From Azadirachta indica (taxonomy: Eukaryota; Streptophyta; Magnoliopsida; Sapindales; Meliaceae), in NCBI GenBank assembly GCA_022749755.1, contig CM040442.1, positions 7,724,457 to 7,788,456 on the forward strand: DNA of 64,000 bases, read 5' to 3'. The first letter of the stretch is position 1. Each line of letters opens with the position of its first letter. Positions 24,210-37,323 of this stretch are shown here, in pieces. The position numbers and the translations under genes are program-made. The notes beneath the pieces were generated by a model, which searched no databases, was not told the DNA's origin, and saw only the letters and a program-made list of their open reading frames with translations.

Positions 24210-27200
24210 TTAATCTTCATTAAAATCAGGCTCAGCTGGCTTCTGCAGATTAATCAACCTCCTCGGGGGACTAGTAGCAGCTGAAGCCCGGCGCCTATGC
24301 CCTCGAAGAGCATTCGCTGCAAAGCGAGACGCGAAGACTGTAGCACGTAGCCTGGATGGAGCATCAACACTGTCAGAACTTTGCTGGTCATAGTTTGTCC
24401 CATGATCTACTTCTTCGTTGTAATCAAATCTCTCTTCATCTCTAAGACGTTGTTCGGCAGCTCGCTTCCTTAAGGTTCTACGGCGCCATGTAGCTTGTAT
24501 AAAGCATGCAGCCCATGTCCTCCATTGCTGTGAATAGAAACGGAAAGTATGCTGCACTTGCCTACTATGCAGGCGCCTAAACTGACTGGCAACAAACTTC
24601 AACTCTTCAGCTTTTAAGGCAAAAGCTTCCACTTCAGTTAAAGCCCTCACTGTTCTAGTAGATGATGGCAAGTTAGTCACAGATTTCGGGTCCAATGCCC
24701 ATGTAAGAAGCTCCTCTCCACAGAAATCTCCTTCTTTCAGCAAACCTCGGTTGAAGAAGCCAGTCCTTCCACCATCTGTAGTTATACTCTCCAAGCTGCC
24801 GCGAATAATCAACAGCATTTCATCGACTGGATCACCTTCCCTGACCACACACGTACCCTCTGTGCATAAACTTGGCTTCAGTCTTTCACATATGGCATCA
24901 AGCAATCGCTCGTCCATATTGGCAAACAGAGGAACCTGCATGGACAAACACAGAGTCAGAAATGGTTAAGCATAAACATCCTTATAACTGTTCGATTTGT
25001 ACTCTAACGAGGAACAAAGGGCTAACAGAATCTGGATGTACTTACCCTTCTGACCAAATCTAAACAGAGATGCCGCTTGATATCCCTCCTGAGATCTTTG
25101 GGAAGACTCTGGACCAAGCTCTCTTCATCTACTCCTCGCGTTTCCAACCACTTGAAATGGTCATATCGCCTAACTCGTTCCCTGAGATCTTGTGGAAGCC
25201 AACGATGATGCATCCACTGCTCAGAGTCACGCCTTTTGATCCTCATCTCCTCAAGCCGAATAGTAAGAGACTCGAGGTAGGTCTGCAACAATCACAAGAT
25301 ACTGAGACCTCATATCTTTGATATGAAAAATACAACATTGTTGCTTCTTTTTCGCTACCTCTCCATCGAACAATTGTTGGCAGAGAATCAATCATTACAT
25401 TCATGTTTCAGCAAAATTTGGCATAACATGTATGTTGTACGTATATATGTAACAATAGCTTACTGAGTCTTATAAACTGAAATCATGTTACTACAAGTGT
25501 AATTTTATCCTAATCAACAAACATGGAGGCTTCAACTGTTTTGTTTAACACTGGCTCACTGTTCAAGATAGTCCAATTCAGCAAATTGAAAATGAAACAC
25601 GTAAAATTATGTAGCACAGGTCACATATTCTCATGGTCTTCGCATCAGAGTTAAAAAAAAACATATCAGTTTGCGTTTGTCCTCAGTTTTCAGCATAAAG
25701 AATTTAGTACACAGCCGAAACAGAGAAACAAATATGAATCACCTAGTGAATGCAGTTTTCGCATACCTGCATGTTTCCAATCAGAAGGGCGAGAAGGATA
25801 AGCCCGGATGTGCCTACTACTATTGAAAAGATAATCTCTGTAGCAAATATGCTGGTTTTCAGACCTTGACCAAGTGTGCTGTAGAAAGGCAAATGGGAAT
25901 GAGCTTAAGCAAAGGAAGGCTTACACCTCAAATTTAAGATAAAACATTAGCAATTCTACATGTAAAGAAAGGGGAAAAAAGAATAAGTAACATACCTCAA
26001 ATTTTGCAGGCCAAACCACAAACAGTACAAGAATTTAGAGAAGAAGTCTCCGGATGTATGAATTTGAGACGAAATAGCCTGTAAGTATATCCCGAAATTG
26101 AAATCGTTTTGTGGATCAGAAGGATTACACTTATGGCCAAGGGTCTCCGCACTGATGTTTCTCCAATCATCATAACCTGTCATATAATCATTGCCGCAGT
26201 ACAAGAAAGCTTCATTACACACTAAATCAACTTGATGACAAGCCATCTGCCAGCAAGTGGTATTACGCTCTACAGCTAATAAGTACCAGAGAGCCCCTAC
26301 TATCTGTAAAGTCCAACCAACAATGGTAAGTCGAAACTTGATTTGTGGTTAATTACATTTGATCAATGCTTTAAAACCTCTACATGCGCATACTTGAAAT
26401 ACTAATTTTCAATTATGTTGTAAAAACTTACATGACTACAAAGCATGTACCAAAGCAGGTAGTATGCAGCACCAGCCAAAGCACTTTCAGCGAAAGCACC
26501 GGCAGTCTTCTTCAAATCTGAAATTAAAGGCAGAAAACGCAGAAACCGAGGAAAATATTGTAGAACTACAATATTTTGCAGTGCCGCTTTTGTTGTTATT
26601 ACTGTTGTACCATTAGCATGAATAAATGACCAAACCACAATCTGCAGATGATCAAATTAATCATTTTCTCTGATTCAATACTTGTAACAGTCAATAATAA
26701 TGATCAAAGTTGTAAAGAAATATCAAATGTACCATATACTAACTAGAGTGTTACACAGCCCTATAAAATTCTTCCATCATTATTAGTAAATAGAAGAAGG
26801 AAGTTAATGGTTCTCCAAACCTGTGGTAGGGGCAACACAGAAAGCAAATCGACAATGAAATAATGTCGTAAATATCGTTTAGCTATCAATTCAGTATCTA
26901 CCACAAGTTCACCTCGTCCAAAAACCCGAGATGATGGTGCAATATAAGCTGTACGGAATTGGAAAACCATGCGAATATAATAGAAACAATCAATTGCTGT
27001 CCGAAGGGTTGTAATTGTGACTGCAAGCTTGTTATCAATATCAAGGCAGAAAGAAGGGTTAACATGGAAGATAGGAAGATAAAAGAACAAAGGGTCTATG
27101 GATACTGCTATAATGCATGATATGACAAAGAGCCTATTCCAGAAAAGGAGTGACCTGTCTTGAGGGTCAAAAATTTTTTTGTCCGAAACTTTCAGGTCTT

Positions 27201-28017
27201 GTGGGAATATTGTTTTGTATACATAAGATCTTAGTGATTGAGCAAAAGTTGATAGCCCGTTTGATTCCATGTTCATTCCAAATCTAAGTGATTTCAATCT
27301 GTGCTTCTTTCCACGGGCAGCAAACGGCCCTCCTTCTAAATTAAATCCGCATCTTTTCATTCCGCCCTTATCAGAAGACATTGATAATGTTGAGTCCAAA
27401 TCATCCAACCTACACGTTGCCAGCATAAGGAGAACCAGACGCTGAGTTCACCCAAAAATATATATTAACAAGAACAGGGAAAAAAAAAAAAAAGAGAAAG
27501 GAAGGTTGGAAACAAGGGAAAACGTGCAACAGAGAAACATTCAATTGCTCATTACTAAAAAAGAGCATCTACACCATGCTTTATCATCCATCCAACTCTT
27601 CATTAAAAACAATTAAACGCAGCAATAGTTGAAAAACTTGTTTCCACTAGAATTCAAGGGTGTAGCTCAAGGGAAACTCAATAGTCTAATCAATGACATG
27701 AAAGATCCATCTACATAAAACCATAGAAGCAACATCAAAAGCATTTTAGTCCTGAAGTAAGAAGCAACAAAATCCCACACAACCAAGTATTTGAAAGGAA
27801 TTTATTGTTGCATGGTTGATAAATAACTGTTCTTCATTCAAATTACATGCCTCCTACAATACTAACGAAACAACCTATTCGTCTACTATCAGCAATCAAC
27901 AGCATTAACGAATAAAAGATGGAAGTATCAATTTAGTTATTTTTATTAGGCTCCATACCTGACAAACTTCTCCTTCTGGCCACCTATATACTGTGACTTG
28001 TAACTGTGATCAAACAT
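24210..28017 (-). CDS. Cyclic nucleotide-gated ion channel (plant CNGC, CNGC5/6-like)
   Basis: Plasma-membrane-type six-helix cation channel gated by cyclic nucleotide and calmodulin. Exons in transcript order: 28017-27959, 27409-26821, 26641-26432, 26303-25996, 25878-25767, 25282-25046, 24935-24210; total 2241 nt, 746 aa plus stop. The start MFDHSYKSQYIGGQKEKFVR is joined to LDDLDS, a typical plant CNGC N-terminus. Membrane helices follow KIFDPQD, with the conserved block YIAPSSRVFGRGELVVDTEL. The pore loop FLYCLWFGLQNLSTLGQ lies near residues 377-394. The cyclic-nucleotide-binding domain starts at about residue 506, with the phosphate-binding cassette GDFCGEELL at about 574-582. The calmodulin-binding region and IQ motif WAACFIQATWRRR lie near 646-658. 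The tail is QKPAEPDFNED. FPQDLKVSDKKIFDPQD favours the CNGC5/6/8/9 subgroup; exact orthology is not settled. The frame is intact and all introns are GT-AG. Confidence 0.93.
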
Positions 28018-28760
28018 TTTGCAGAATGACCAGTCTTAAACGTTGAGAATCACAGGGAAACATAAATCAATCCCTGTCTGCAATATGAAAACACCAGAAG
28101 TTAATAAAATTGAGATGCTGCCATCGCAACAATTTCATTGTTTGGCAACTTAATATACCAATAACATCTAAACTTCACGTTAGCCCTTCAGCATTTATGC
28201 AAAATGCAACGACGAGAAACCTAACCATATGCATTTCAACAATCATTTTTGTGGATTAGTTAAACCCTAATTTCATTAAAACTTCTTTCGCGGGTAAAAT
28301 CATATGTATTTCAAACAAACATCCGTGTGGATTCATTATTAAATATGTTGCCTCATATCAACAGCCAAATGAAACAATCTACATTACCCAGAAAAACAAC
28401 GCATGCAATTCAACATTCCGCATACATAAATCCAAATGTGATTGATAATAACTCAGGGCAGAACAAAATTATGAGAATGCATTAATTCAAATTGTAAAGA
28501 ATATATTGATATAATTTTAAAAAATAAATCAGATACGCAGCATCAAACAAAAATACAATTAAAAAAGCAAATGAGGAGGAGATTAAAGAATGAACTTACG
28601 ATGAATTTGATTGGAAAAGGTAAAAAGGGACAGATTGGGAGGGTTTGAAGACGACAAAGATAGAGGGAAATGGAAGGAAGGAAGGAGGAGAGACAAGACA
28701 CAGAGGAAGAGGTGTCTTTGTTTTATTTTCAGACCGTTATTTCTGTTTTATGAAAGTTGC
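28018..28760 (-). promoter_or_regulatory. CNGC 5' leader, probably with a leader intron
   Basis: On the minus strand a good donor (ATTCATC|GTAAGTTC) lies at about 28598 and a plausible acceptor (CATATTGCAG) at about 28078, so the 5' UTR is probably split by an intron of about 0.5 kb. The purine-rich stretch at 28610-28720 (C/T-rich on the transcript strand) would be the first leader exon. No RNA evidence is available. Confidence 0.45.
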
Positions 28761-31406
28761 ATGTTTCCTAAAATGAACTATAATTTATTTCAAATACAAT
28801 TTTCTATTATAATAAAATAATAAATCAACAATTAAAATAACAAAAGAAATTCTTCATAAAATAAACAAAAAAAAATTGTTTTCTAAAGCAAAACAAATGT
28901 TGCACATTAAAAATCTTTGACCTTATGATGTATGTTTATAAATTAATCTAAACATGTATTATTTTCTGCTCTATCAAAGATGAATTAAATCTATTCCGAT
29001 TATATAGTATGGTGATAAAGCAATTTAAATTTATATTATTTTCTACCCTTATTGAGGAAAAATTTTATGATCACCCGAAGATTTGAGAGAAGAGAAGTAA
29101 ACACTTATTATCAACACGGGTGCCTAAATTTTTAGATAATATTTAATGGAAAAATAAAATGAAAGATTAAAGTTGAAATGGACATTATTATATTAACATT
29201 GATGAGGACACCTAATCAATACCATATATAACCACAATAATTAATATTAATGTAAAGTTGGTATCATCATCATCAATTATAGTCAAAAGAAACACACATG
29301 CTCCATCTTAATCCACCAATTTCACTATAGAATTTTATGATTATGCATGAAGACTTTTGATTACATTGTAGATTTTGCAACCTAGAATATATAACATATG
29401 ATACTCAAAATAATTAATTAAGAATATTCATAATAATTTCTAACAATACTGATTTTGACATCAATGTTCAATTAACACATATTTATTTATAATAATATCA
29501 TAAAAGTAAAAAAAAATAAAATAAAATATATACAGTTTAATATTTCAAAATCGTGTTTAAAATTATAATATTTGAGAAAATTTTTAGAAATTCTTATCAT
29601 TTGATTTATATCAAAATTAATAATTTGATTTCTATGGATTCTTAAAACTAGTTTGAAGTATTTTATAATTAGTAGTATTATAAAGATATATAAAGTCTTA
29701 CGTAAATTATAATATAAAAATATAATATTTTTTACGAGGATTTATATAATTCTGTTTTTATTCACGTGAAAGGAAATAAATTATACGACAAGATAATGAT
29801 ATGACATTGTTATGTTAATTTGCATGGATAATTAGATTTATAAACATTTGCATGAAATATAATCTTAATATATTAGTAGCTTTAAAAAAATTGAGAACAT
29901 AAGTTTTCAAGCCGAGTTGGTAAGCTATTTCACTTTACTTTATAAACTAACTGTATTCCCTAAAAAATAACAGATTAAAAATATATTTAGGTTATCTCTC
30001 ATTATTTTTTTAAATAAAATAAAAAAAATTAAGCTTAAGTAAATGTTAACCCTAGAGAGTTAAAATTAAGATAAAACAATTTGTTAGGTTATAAAAATTA
30101 ATCTTTTGATGTCTTTATAATAAAGGTGAAAGTGACTCCCTAAATTATAATTGCTATAAACTAGTCACTTTAAATAGACAATCATATCTCTTTGCGTCAT
30201 CAATCACCTTTATTGAATCCAATTGATTGTATTACTTTAATTCATAATTTACCCAAAAAAAAGAAGGAAAATTACTTCAATAAATAAAATAAACAAATAA
30301 AAAAAAATACTTTATCTTCATCAACAATAATAGATCATGATTTAACTTTTTCATTGATTAAAGTAACTATACACTTTAGAACACAGTAGAATTTTGGCAT
30401 GTAGCTATATGTATCTACAGAGAAGTGCTTTTGCAGCTTTTGAAGTTCAACATAACACATGATGCTTTTGCTTTTTTTTTTTTATTTTAGTGGAGATAGA
30501 AAGCAACAAACCATGTATGGGATATATTTCAATTATTTAATTTTTACAATTAGACAAAATTTTTGTCAAGTACAAAAAACCTAATCTTGTAATTTAATTT
30601 TATATCTTTATTGCATGTAAATTATGCAACTTAAAACAAGATTTCATGTTTCATATACATTATTATATTATTATGATATATAATAAATATATGAAAGAAG
30701 TAAATTAGTGTCTGTTTAGTAGTGTTAATTAATGCTATATAAGTACTGAGAATTTGTTTGAGTTTTCGATATTACTAGTTAATAGTACGTAAGTACTAAA
30801 TATATATAAGCATTTATCTTATGTGTTTGATTATTTACTTTAAAAGTGTTTATTCAATTTAATTTGTATTAAAGGTAGTTTACATATTAATTTATAATTA
30901 TATAGTAATTAAAATATCATTTTGCACTGTTTACTAGCTATTTTAATTTAAAAAAAAAATACTAAAAAAAGGTGTTAAAGAACAAAAAAAAATAATGCTA
31001 GTGAATTTAAATGCTTTGCAAATTTTTACTAATACAATTAATATGAAAAAGTAGAATAATAACATTCAACAATTATTGTTAACATGAATTATTCACTTCC
31101 CTGCATGAAGGAAAGGGACGTGAGAACCACCCATATCTTTTAGATGATGATCTCTCTCGTTCATATATATACAACTTATCAAATATAGAGATTCACATAT
31201 TGTAAAAATATGAATTTGAGAAAATTTGTACAAATTTCGATACATGTTTAAAATTGAAATATTGTAAATATAAAGTAATAGTTGTTTCGAGATAAAATAT
31301 TAAATAATAAATATTATTAAAAAAATAAAGAAGGTCTTATAAGAGCTTGGTGATATAAATACAGGTTTTTTAATTTTATTTTCAAAGTGGAGCGAAAGTT
31401 AAAAAT

Positions 31407-31474
31407 ATCAAACATGATATAAAAAGGATAGTATTTTGTGATCAAACATGATATGAAAAGAACAGTGTTTTGTG
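31407..31474 (+). repeat. 34-bp tandem duplication
   Basis: Two adjacent 34-bp copies (31407-31440 and 31441-31474), each starting ATCAAACATGATAT and ending TTTTGTG, with a few substitutions between them. Confidence 0.85.
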
Positions 31475-32854
31475 AAACAAAATAAGATAATTAATTATAA
31501 TCAAAATGATGATTAAAATGTATAGTACAAAAGATACAAAAACACAAGCAAAATCTACAAAGAGAAGAATTCCAAAGAAAAAGAAAGGAGTGAAAGGATC
31601 AAAAGGAAAGCGAAAGGGTGAGAGGTCCACCATGTTAAAGGTGTTCCACTACCTCCAAAGCAAAGAATGTGCAATGAGACAACATTATCACACTATCACC
31701 TACATTCCACCCATCCCCTACATATTCTTATTTATTTATTTATTTCTTTATAAATAAACCACCTAATTCAATTCAATCTTTTCTTCCTTTTGAATTTTTT
31801 GATAAAGTTGATTTATATATATATATATATATATATAATAACACTTTTTTTTTTATTCCTTGAAATCGGGTTTCTGTCCTCTTTTTTAATTTTATTGTTA
31901 TAGTTAAAAAAAATCTGATGAGAGTTTGTATCAATTATATTATAATATAACTTAAAATTTAATATTCAAATCAAATTATTTTTACTCTTAATTTTGTATT
32001 TTTATTTGAAAAAAATGTCATTTTTACATTAAATAGTAGTTAATAATACTTAGCAGAATTATTAACTGTGAAATATTAATAAATAATAGATTAGGGGTCG
32101 AGTAATTATAATTATATATAATTTTAAAGTTAAATAGAAGTATGATATTTATAAATATGTTCCATAATTACATGTATATATCTTTTAAAAATAAAGTTTA
32201 ATGGTTGGAGAGTTCGATAAAAATAAGAATGTAACAATTGTTTTAAAATTATATTTGTAATACTCAAAAGATTATGTTGATGTGTAACTAACTGAATACG
32301 ATTATTGAAATTCTTATTAATATTTTTAATATTTATATTTAAACAAAATAAATAAAAGCATATTTACTATTAAAAAGATGCAATTTAAAATGAAATTAAT
32401 AACTATTAAATAAAGTAAAATTTTTTAACACATATTTTAACTATTATATTTTTAAAATTAAGTAAAAATATAATAATATGTTAAACATTCGTTAAAAACT
32501 CTTATAATTAGAAAAGAAAAATTAAATTAAGAAAAGAATTTTAAAGTAAAAAATTTGTTTAACTAAAGTGCATTTAAAGATACACTTTATAGTTCATAAA
32601 AATTTTTTTTTTAAAGCTTTATGAAAGTTCTTTACAAATAAACATGTCCTAAACAAACTCAATCAAAGACAGCCTAAATCAAATCAATTGAAAATTGAGA
32701 TGAAAGCAGGAAGCAGAAACGAAAAAACAGAAACAAAAGCAAATTACTCAGAGAAGGATACTACAACAAAGAGGGGGCCATGGCCCCAGGTTTCCATAGC
32801 TGCAACGCTGAACATTGTGACACTCATACTCCTTATATCTAAAAGATAGTATGT

Positions 32855-32885
<31 letters not shown>

Positions 32886-33904
32886 TATTTAAAAAAACTA
32901 CCCACTTACAAAATAATTTGATAAGCACCAAATTGATGAAAAGATCATAACAAGTCTGTCCTTTCTGTGTACCTTAATCAATCCATTTTTATACATGCAA
33001 AATGTTTAGAAAGTTGATGCTCATTAGGAAAGTTCCTTCTGTAATATTTTTATATAATTTTTATCCTTCTCTTTTGGGAATCACAGTATCTTTTTATCTC
33101 GATATTTTTATAAGATATATGATATGATAACACATATAGAGTATTAATTAATTCAATCAATAAAATTTTTTGAAGATGTAAAAGAGATTGTTTTTTAAAA
33201 AATTGTTAAATAGGATTGAAAAATTTTACCCAATATCAAACTCTTATTTCTAATTATTACTCAAACTTGGGATGTCCTGAAAGAAAGAGACCTGATTTAT
33301 ATTAGTATTGTTTTGAATCTTATATTGGAAATAAAGTGGGGTTTATATGTAATGTTTAAAAAAGTTAGGAAAAAAAACTAAAAAGAGAAAAACATATGAA
33401 GTGGTTTGAAGTGTAGTGAATTAATGTTGAAAGGTGAAGGGTAACGCTCCCTTGGACTGACATTGCTTAAACTTAGTGCACAGTGTAAGATCCTAAATCT
33501 AGGCTAATCTTTAGTATCGTTATTATTATTATTATAATAATAAGTATTTTTATTCCTACTTAGATCATGGAATCTCTTGGTACTAGTACTTTATCAAGCT
33601 ATTATTGATATTATTTGAGACAAATTTTTTTAAAGAAGATTTCTATCTAATTTTATAAAGATTTGATTTTTAATATTCTAAAGAAAATTTCTAATCAATG
33701 GTCTGTGATTTAATCAAATCTTAAGATGTAAACGCAAAATTTTCAATCCTCTGTACCAAAAGTGAATTAATTTTCACTTGAGATTTGCTATTAGTATGTA
33801 GGCCACCGCCAATATTGGATTAAAAGGATAAGTCTTGGGAATACTAGGGGGCCAAACGAAATTGTCCTCGTAAAGCTGCAAACTGTGGAAACCGGGGAGT
33901 GGGG

Positions 33905-33919
33905 AACGGTCTAACCGTT
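33905..33919. promoter_or_regulatory. Palindromic MYB-type site AACGG-N5-CCGTT
   Basis: AACGGTCTAACCGTT is a perfect 5-bp inverted repeat of AACGG, the core of MYB-binding and mitosis-specific (MSA) elements. It lies about 490 bp upstream of the kinase start codon. The functional assignment is inference from the motif only. Confidence 0.3.
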
Positions 33920-34407
33920 GTCAAAAGTTGTTAGCAGTGAATGAGCAAGAGCATTGATGAGTCACCGAAAACTGACAAAGTAATCTCTGTGTTGCTCCCT
34001 CCAATACATTTTTCTACATATTTTTTTTAGGTTTTTTTTTATATATATCTTTATCCTCCTCCATTACTAGACTTCCTCTGCAAAAACTTGCTCTTTAGTC
34101 AAAAGAACCTTGGGACCCTCCATTTCCCTTTTCATAATCTTCATTTCCTAATCACTAAATTAATCCACCTCACTGTAATCAAAATATATGGTAAACAAAT
34201 CATACCACACCAGATACTAAACAACATTATCAACCCTCCAACTGTAAAGCAATCTTACATTGGATACGCAGAGCAAGAAACAAAACTATGCAGAAAATAA
34301 GTAACACTCAGAAAAGAGAGTAAAATAGTGGAAACTTTTCTTCTTCATCAATTCTTGTGACCCAACCAACAAATCCTGAGATACCCAGAGGCAGAAACAG
34401 CCAAACC

Positions 34408-36558
34408 ATGCCTTCAAGACCTCTTGCTCCCAGTTACACACTTTCTAAACCAAGCTTTGTTAGCAAGACAAGAGTGTTGTTCTTGATTCTGACTATATCT
34501 TCTTCTGTGGTTATAGTCTTGACATTTCTTTACTTTCTTTACCATCTTTGGTATTCTCTTGTTAATCGTTCTAAAACCATCCCTTTTGATTCTAATGCTC
34601 CTTTGAAGCTGCAGAGATTTACTTACAAGGAGCTGAAAAGTGCTACCAATGATTTTGATGAGACTAACGTTATTGGAAAGGGTGGTTCTGGTACTGTATT
34701 TCTTGGCATTGCTAGAGATGGGAAATTATATGCTATCAAGAGACTTGATACTCTTTCATTGCAAACTGAGAGAGAGTTTCAGAATGAGTTGCAGATTCTT
34801 GGTGGGTTGAGATCACCTTTTTTGGTTACTCTTTTGGGATACTGTACGGAAAGGAACAAGCGATTCCTGGTTTATGAGTATATGCCAAATAAGAGTTTGC
34901 AGGAAATGCTGTTTAAAGAAGGTAATTTAGTGCTGAAATGGAGTCAGAGATTTGATATCATAATGGATGTTGCCAAGGCATTGGAGTTTTTGCATTTTGG
35001 TTGTGACCCACCGGTGATTCATGGTGATATAAAGCCAAGTAATGTCTTGCTGGATTCAGACCTTAGAGCAAAAGTTTCTGATTTTGGGTTGTCAAGGATT
35101 AAGGTGGAGGGTGAATTTGGGATGGATTTGTTTAGTCAAGATTTGGGGAAGAGTCAAGAGCTATGGAAAAGTCAAGAGCTTTCTGGGAATTTGGCTACAG
35201 AGACTCCAGCAATTAGTACTCCTGTTGACAGTGCTCATGAGGTAGATTTTGCACTTGCTTTACAAGCTTCTTCTTCATCAAACAATAGTAGGTGTTACAA
35301 TGTTAGAGCTTTGAACTTGAATTCTTTGAATTATAATGCTAATATGGCGAGTGAGTGTGAAGTTAAGAGTGCCAATGGAAAGGGGAAAGAGGTTTCTATT
35401 GTAGACATTGGTGGGGTTGATTGGAGTAGTAAGTTTGTGCCTTACGAAGATGAGCTTTCTAGTATTGATCAAAGCAAGGAGCTGAACTTTAATGCTAATT
35501 CTGTTAGTGATGATGCGGCGAATACAAAGCAGTGGGGAAAGGATTGGTGGTGGAGGCAGGATGGAAGTGGTGAATTGTGCAGCAAGGATTATGTCATGGA
35601 GTGGATAGGGAGCCAAATTTGCCCATCAACAAATCCTGACTGGGATGAAGAGAAAAAGAGCACCACTGAGAAAATTGAGCTGGATAATTCGACTCCATTG
35701 GAGAATTTAGAAGATGTTCATGAATCACAGTTACAACTACAAGAACTTGGTTTTGAAAAATTGGACAAGGGGATCGAGAAGAAAGAATCAAAAGGTAGGA
35801 AAAGTCGAAAGAAAAAGCATAGGAAGATGCAGGAATGGTGGAAAGAAGAACACCTAGCTGAGATTACCCAGAAGACTAGTAATTTGAGGAAGCTTGAGAA
35901 TAAATGGAAGAAGGGGTTTAAGATTCCGCATTTTGATCTTGGTAGGCGGTTTTACTTTCATAGACGAAAGAAATTTGGGGAGCAGAATCAAGATGATTAT
36001 GATGCAAATGGGGAGTTTAGTTTTAGAAGGGGATGGAGAAGAAAGAACAAAAATTCAATGGGAAGTGATATGTGGAGTGGAGATCTTTTCAGTCGCGAAT
36101 TGAGCAGCACAACAAGCATGAGAGGAACTCTATGTTATGTTGCTCCTGAGTATGGTGGTTGTGGTTATCTAATGGAGAAGGCGGATATCTACAGTTTAGG
36201 AGTTTTGATCCTTGTAATGGTGTCAGGTAGAAGGCCATTACATGTTCTTGCGTCGCCAATGAAGCTTGAAAAAGCAAACTTGATAAGCTGGTGCAGGCAC
36301 TTGGCTCAAGCTGGAAACATATTAGAACTTGTAGATGAGAGATTGAAAGATGAGTACAACAAGGAGCAAGCAAGCTTGTGCATCAACTTGGCCCTAACTT
36401 GCTTACAGAAAACACCCGAATTGCGACCAGATATTGGTGAAACTGTAAGGATTCTTAAAGGAGAAATGGATCTCCCACCAGTTCCATTTGAGTTCTCTCC
36501 TTCTCCATCAAAACTATACGGCAAATCGAGGAGAAAACAGAAGGCAAATGCAGATTAG
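34408..36558 (+). CDS. Receptor-like protein kinase, At1g80870 type, with a large activation-segment insertion
   Basis: Membrane-anchored Ser/Thr kinase encoded by one exon, 716 aa. The start is taken as the ATG at 34408 (MPSRPLAP); the open frame extends upstream only to a GTG at 34357, which is not a plant start. It has a short N-terminus without an extracellular domain and one membrane segment at about 22-48 (VLFLILTISSSVVIVLTFLY). The kinase domain has the glycine loop GKGGSGTV 90-97, Lys111, HGDIKPSN from 205 (a non-RD kinase: Gly replaces Arg, catalytic Asp207 kept), DFG 225-227 and APE 579-581. DFG and APE are normally about 30 residues apart; here 350 intervene. The insert is rich in charged residues, with a basic Lys/Arg patch (GRKSRKKKHRKMQEWWKEEH). 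I recall the same layout in Arabidopsis At1g80870. Ligand and substrates are unknown. Confidence 0.93.
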   Translation: MPSRPLAPSYTLSKPSFVSKTRVLFLILTISSSVVIVLTFLYFLYHLWYSLVNRSKTIPFDSNAPLKLQRFTYKELKSATNDFDETNVIGKGGSGTVFLGIARDGKLYAIKRLDTLSLQTEREFQNELQILGGLRSPFLVTLLGYCTERNKRFLVYEYMPNKSLQEMLFKEGNLVLKWSQRFDIIMDVAKALEFLHFGCDPPVIHGDIKPSNVLLDSDLRAKVSDFGLSRIKVEGEFGMDLFSQDLGKSQELWKSQELSGNLATETPAISTPVDSAHEVDFALALQASSSSNNSRCYNVRALNLNSLNYNANMASECEVKSANGKGKEVSIVDIGGVDWSSKFVPYEDELSSIDQSKELNFNANSVSDDAANTKQWGKDWWWRQDGSGELCSKDYVMEWIGSQICPSTNPDWDEEKKSTTEKIELDNSTPLENLEDVHESQLQLQELGFEKLDKGIEKKESKGRKSRKKKHRKMQEWWKEEHLAEITQKTSNLRKLENKWKKGFKIPHFDLGRRFYFHRRKKFGEQNQDDYDANGEFSFRRGWRRKNKNSMGSDMWSGDLFSRELSSTTSMRGTLCYVAPEYGGCGYLMEKADIYSLGVLILVMVSGRRPLHVLASPMKLEKANLISWCRHLAQAGNILELVDERLKDEYNKEQASLCINLALTCLQKTPELRPDIGETVRILKGEMDLPPVPFEFSPSPSKLYGKSRRKQKANAD

Positions 36559-37323
36559 GCTTTGGTACATGCTCTTCATTTTCACTTCTTTGCATCATGT
36601 AATTGCATTGAGAGTTATGGTGGGTGTAATCTAGAATTAGATGGTAAGAAACTGTAACCTGAACACACATTTGATGATCAAAGGTGTGTGTACATTGTTC
36701 TGTGGGGATTATGCATGCTTCAGTTTTATGCATTAATGTATAATATTAAAGCAATGGTTAATTTCTACTTTCTTAGACCCAAAATTTCAGATACTGATAG
36801 CTGAAATCCATTTCCTGCATTTCCGTAAGTTTTTGCATCAATTTCTGACTTTTGCTACATTTTCTTTTTCAATTTCAAACAAAATATTTTTGGCATATTC
36901 CTTCCCACAGGTCAATGGGAAAAGATTTTATTACAACAACTAATAGCAAAAAAATTATCCGACTTTTTTACTAGTGAAACAAATTATTTTAATATTGAAA
37001 TTTTTTTTTAATTTTGTTTTTGTTTGGTTGTTAATGTAGCAGAATTTTTTAAAATTTAAAAAAATTATTTTATGTTTACTAAAAAATTCTAAATTTTAAA
37101 TTTTTGTAATAGAATATTTTTTATTTTTTTTAAAATATTAAATTGGTCTAAAAAGTATTTATATTATTTTAAAAAAAATTCTACTTTATCTCTATTAAAT
37201 TACTAATACAATTACTATTTTTTTTTATTAAAAATTCTATTCCAAAATTTTATAAATAGACTGTAAATTTGATTATGCATGTTTTGAGTTATAAAATTAC
37301 AAAAAAAATATAATGAGTTATGT

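Larger units (their letters stand above)
28761..34300. other. Gene-free AT-rich intergenic region
   Basis: About 5.5 kb between two divergent genes. Long A/T runs and many stops in all frames. It contains AT dinucleotide repeats near 31812-31838 and 32857-32885 and a 34-bp tandem duplication. A Lys-rich 83-codon open frame at 31506-31757 has no family resemblance and is not called. The right end is the promoter of the receptor-like kinase. Confidence 0.6.

Noticed and set aside
31506..31757. Lys-rich 83-codon open frame in the 28.8-34.3 kb gap
   Set aside because: Composition follows A-rich DNA, no family resemblance, and the C-terminal part reads an ATTT repeat.
34088..34300. 70-codon open frame just upstream of the receptor-like kinase
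   Set aside because: No recognisable motif; it lies in the expected promoter/leader of the kinase.
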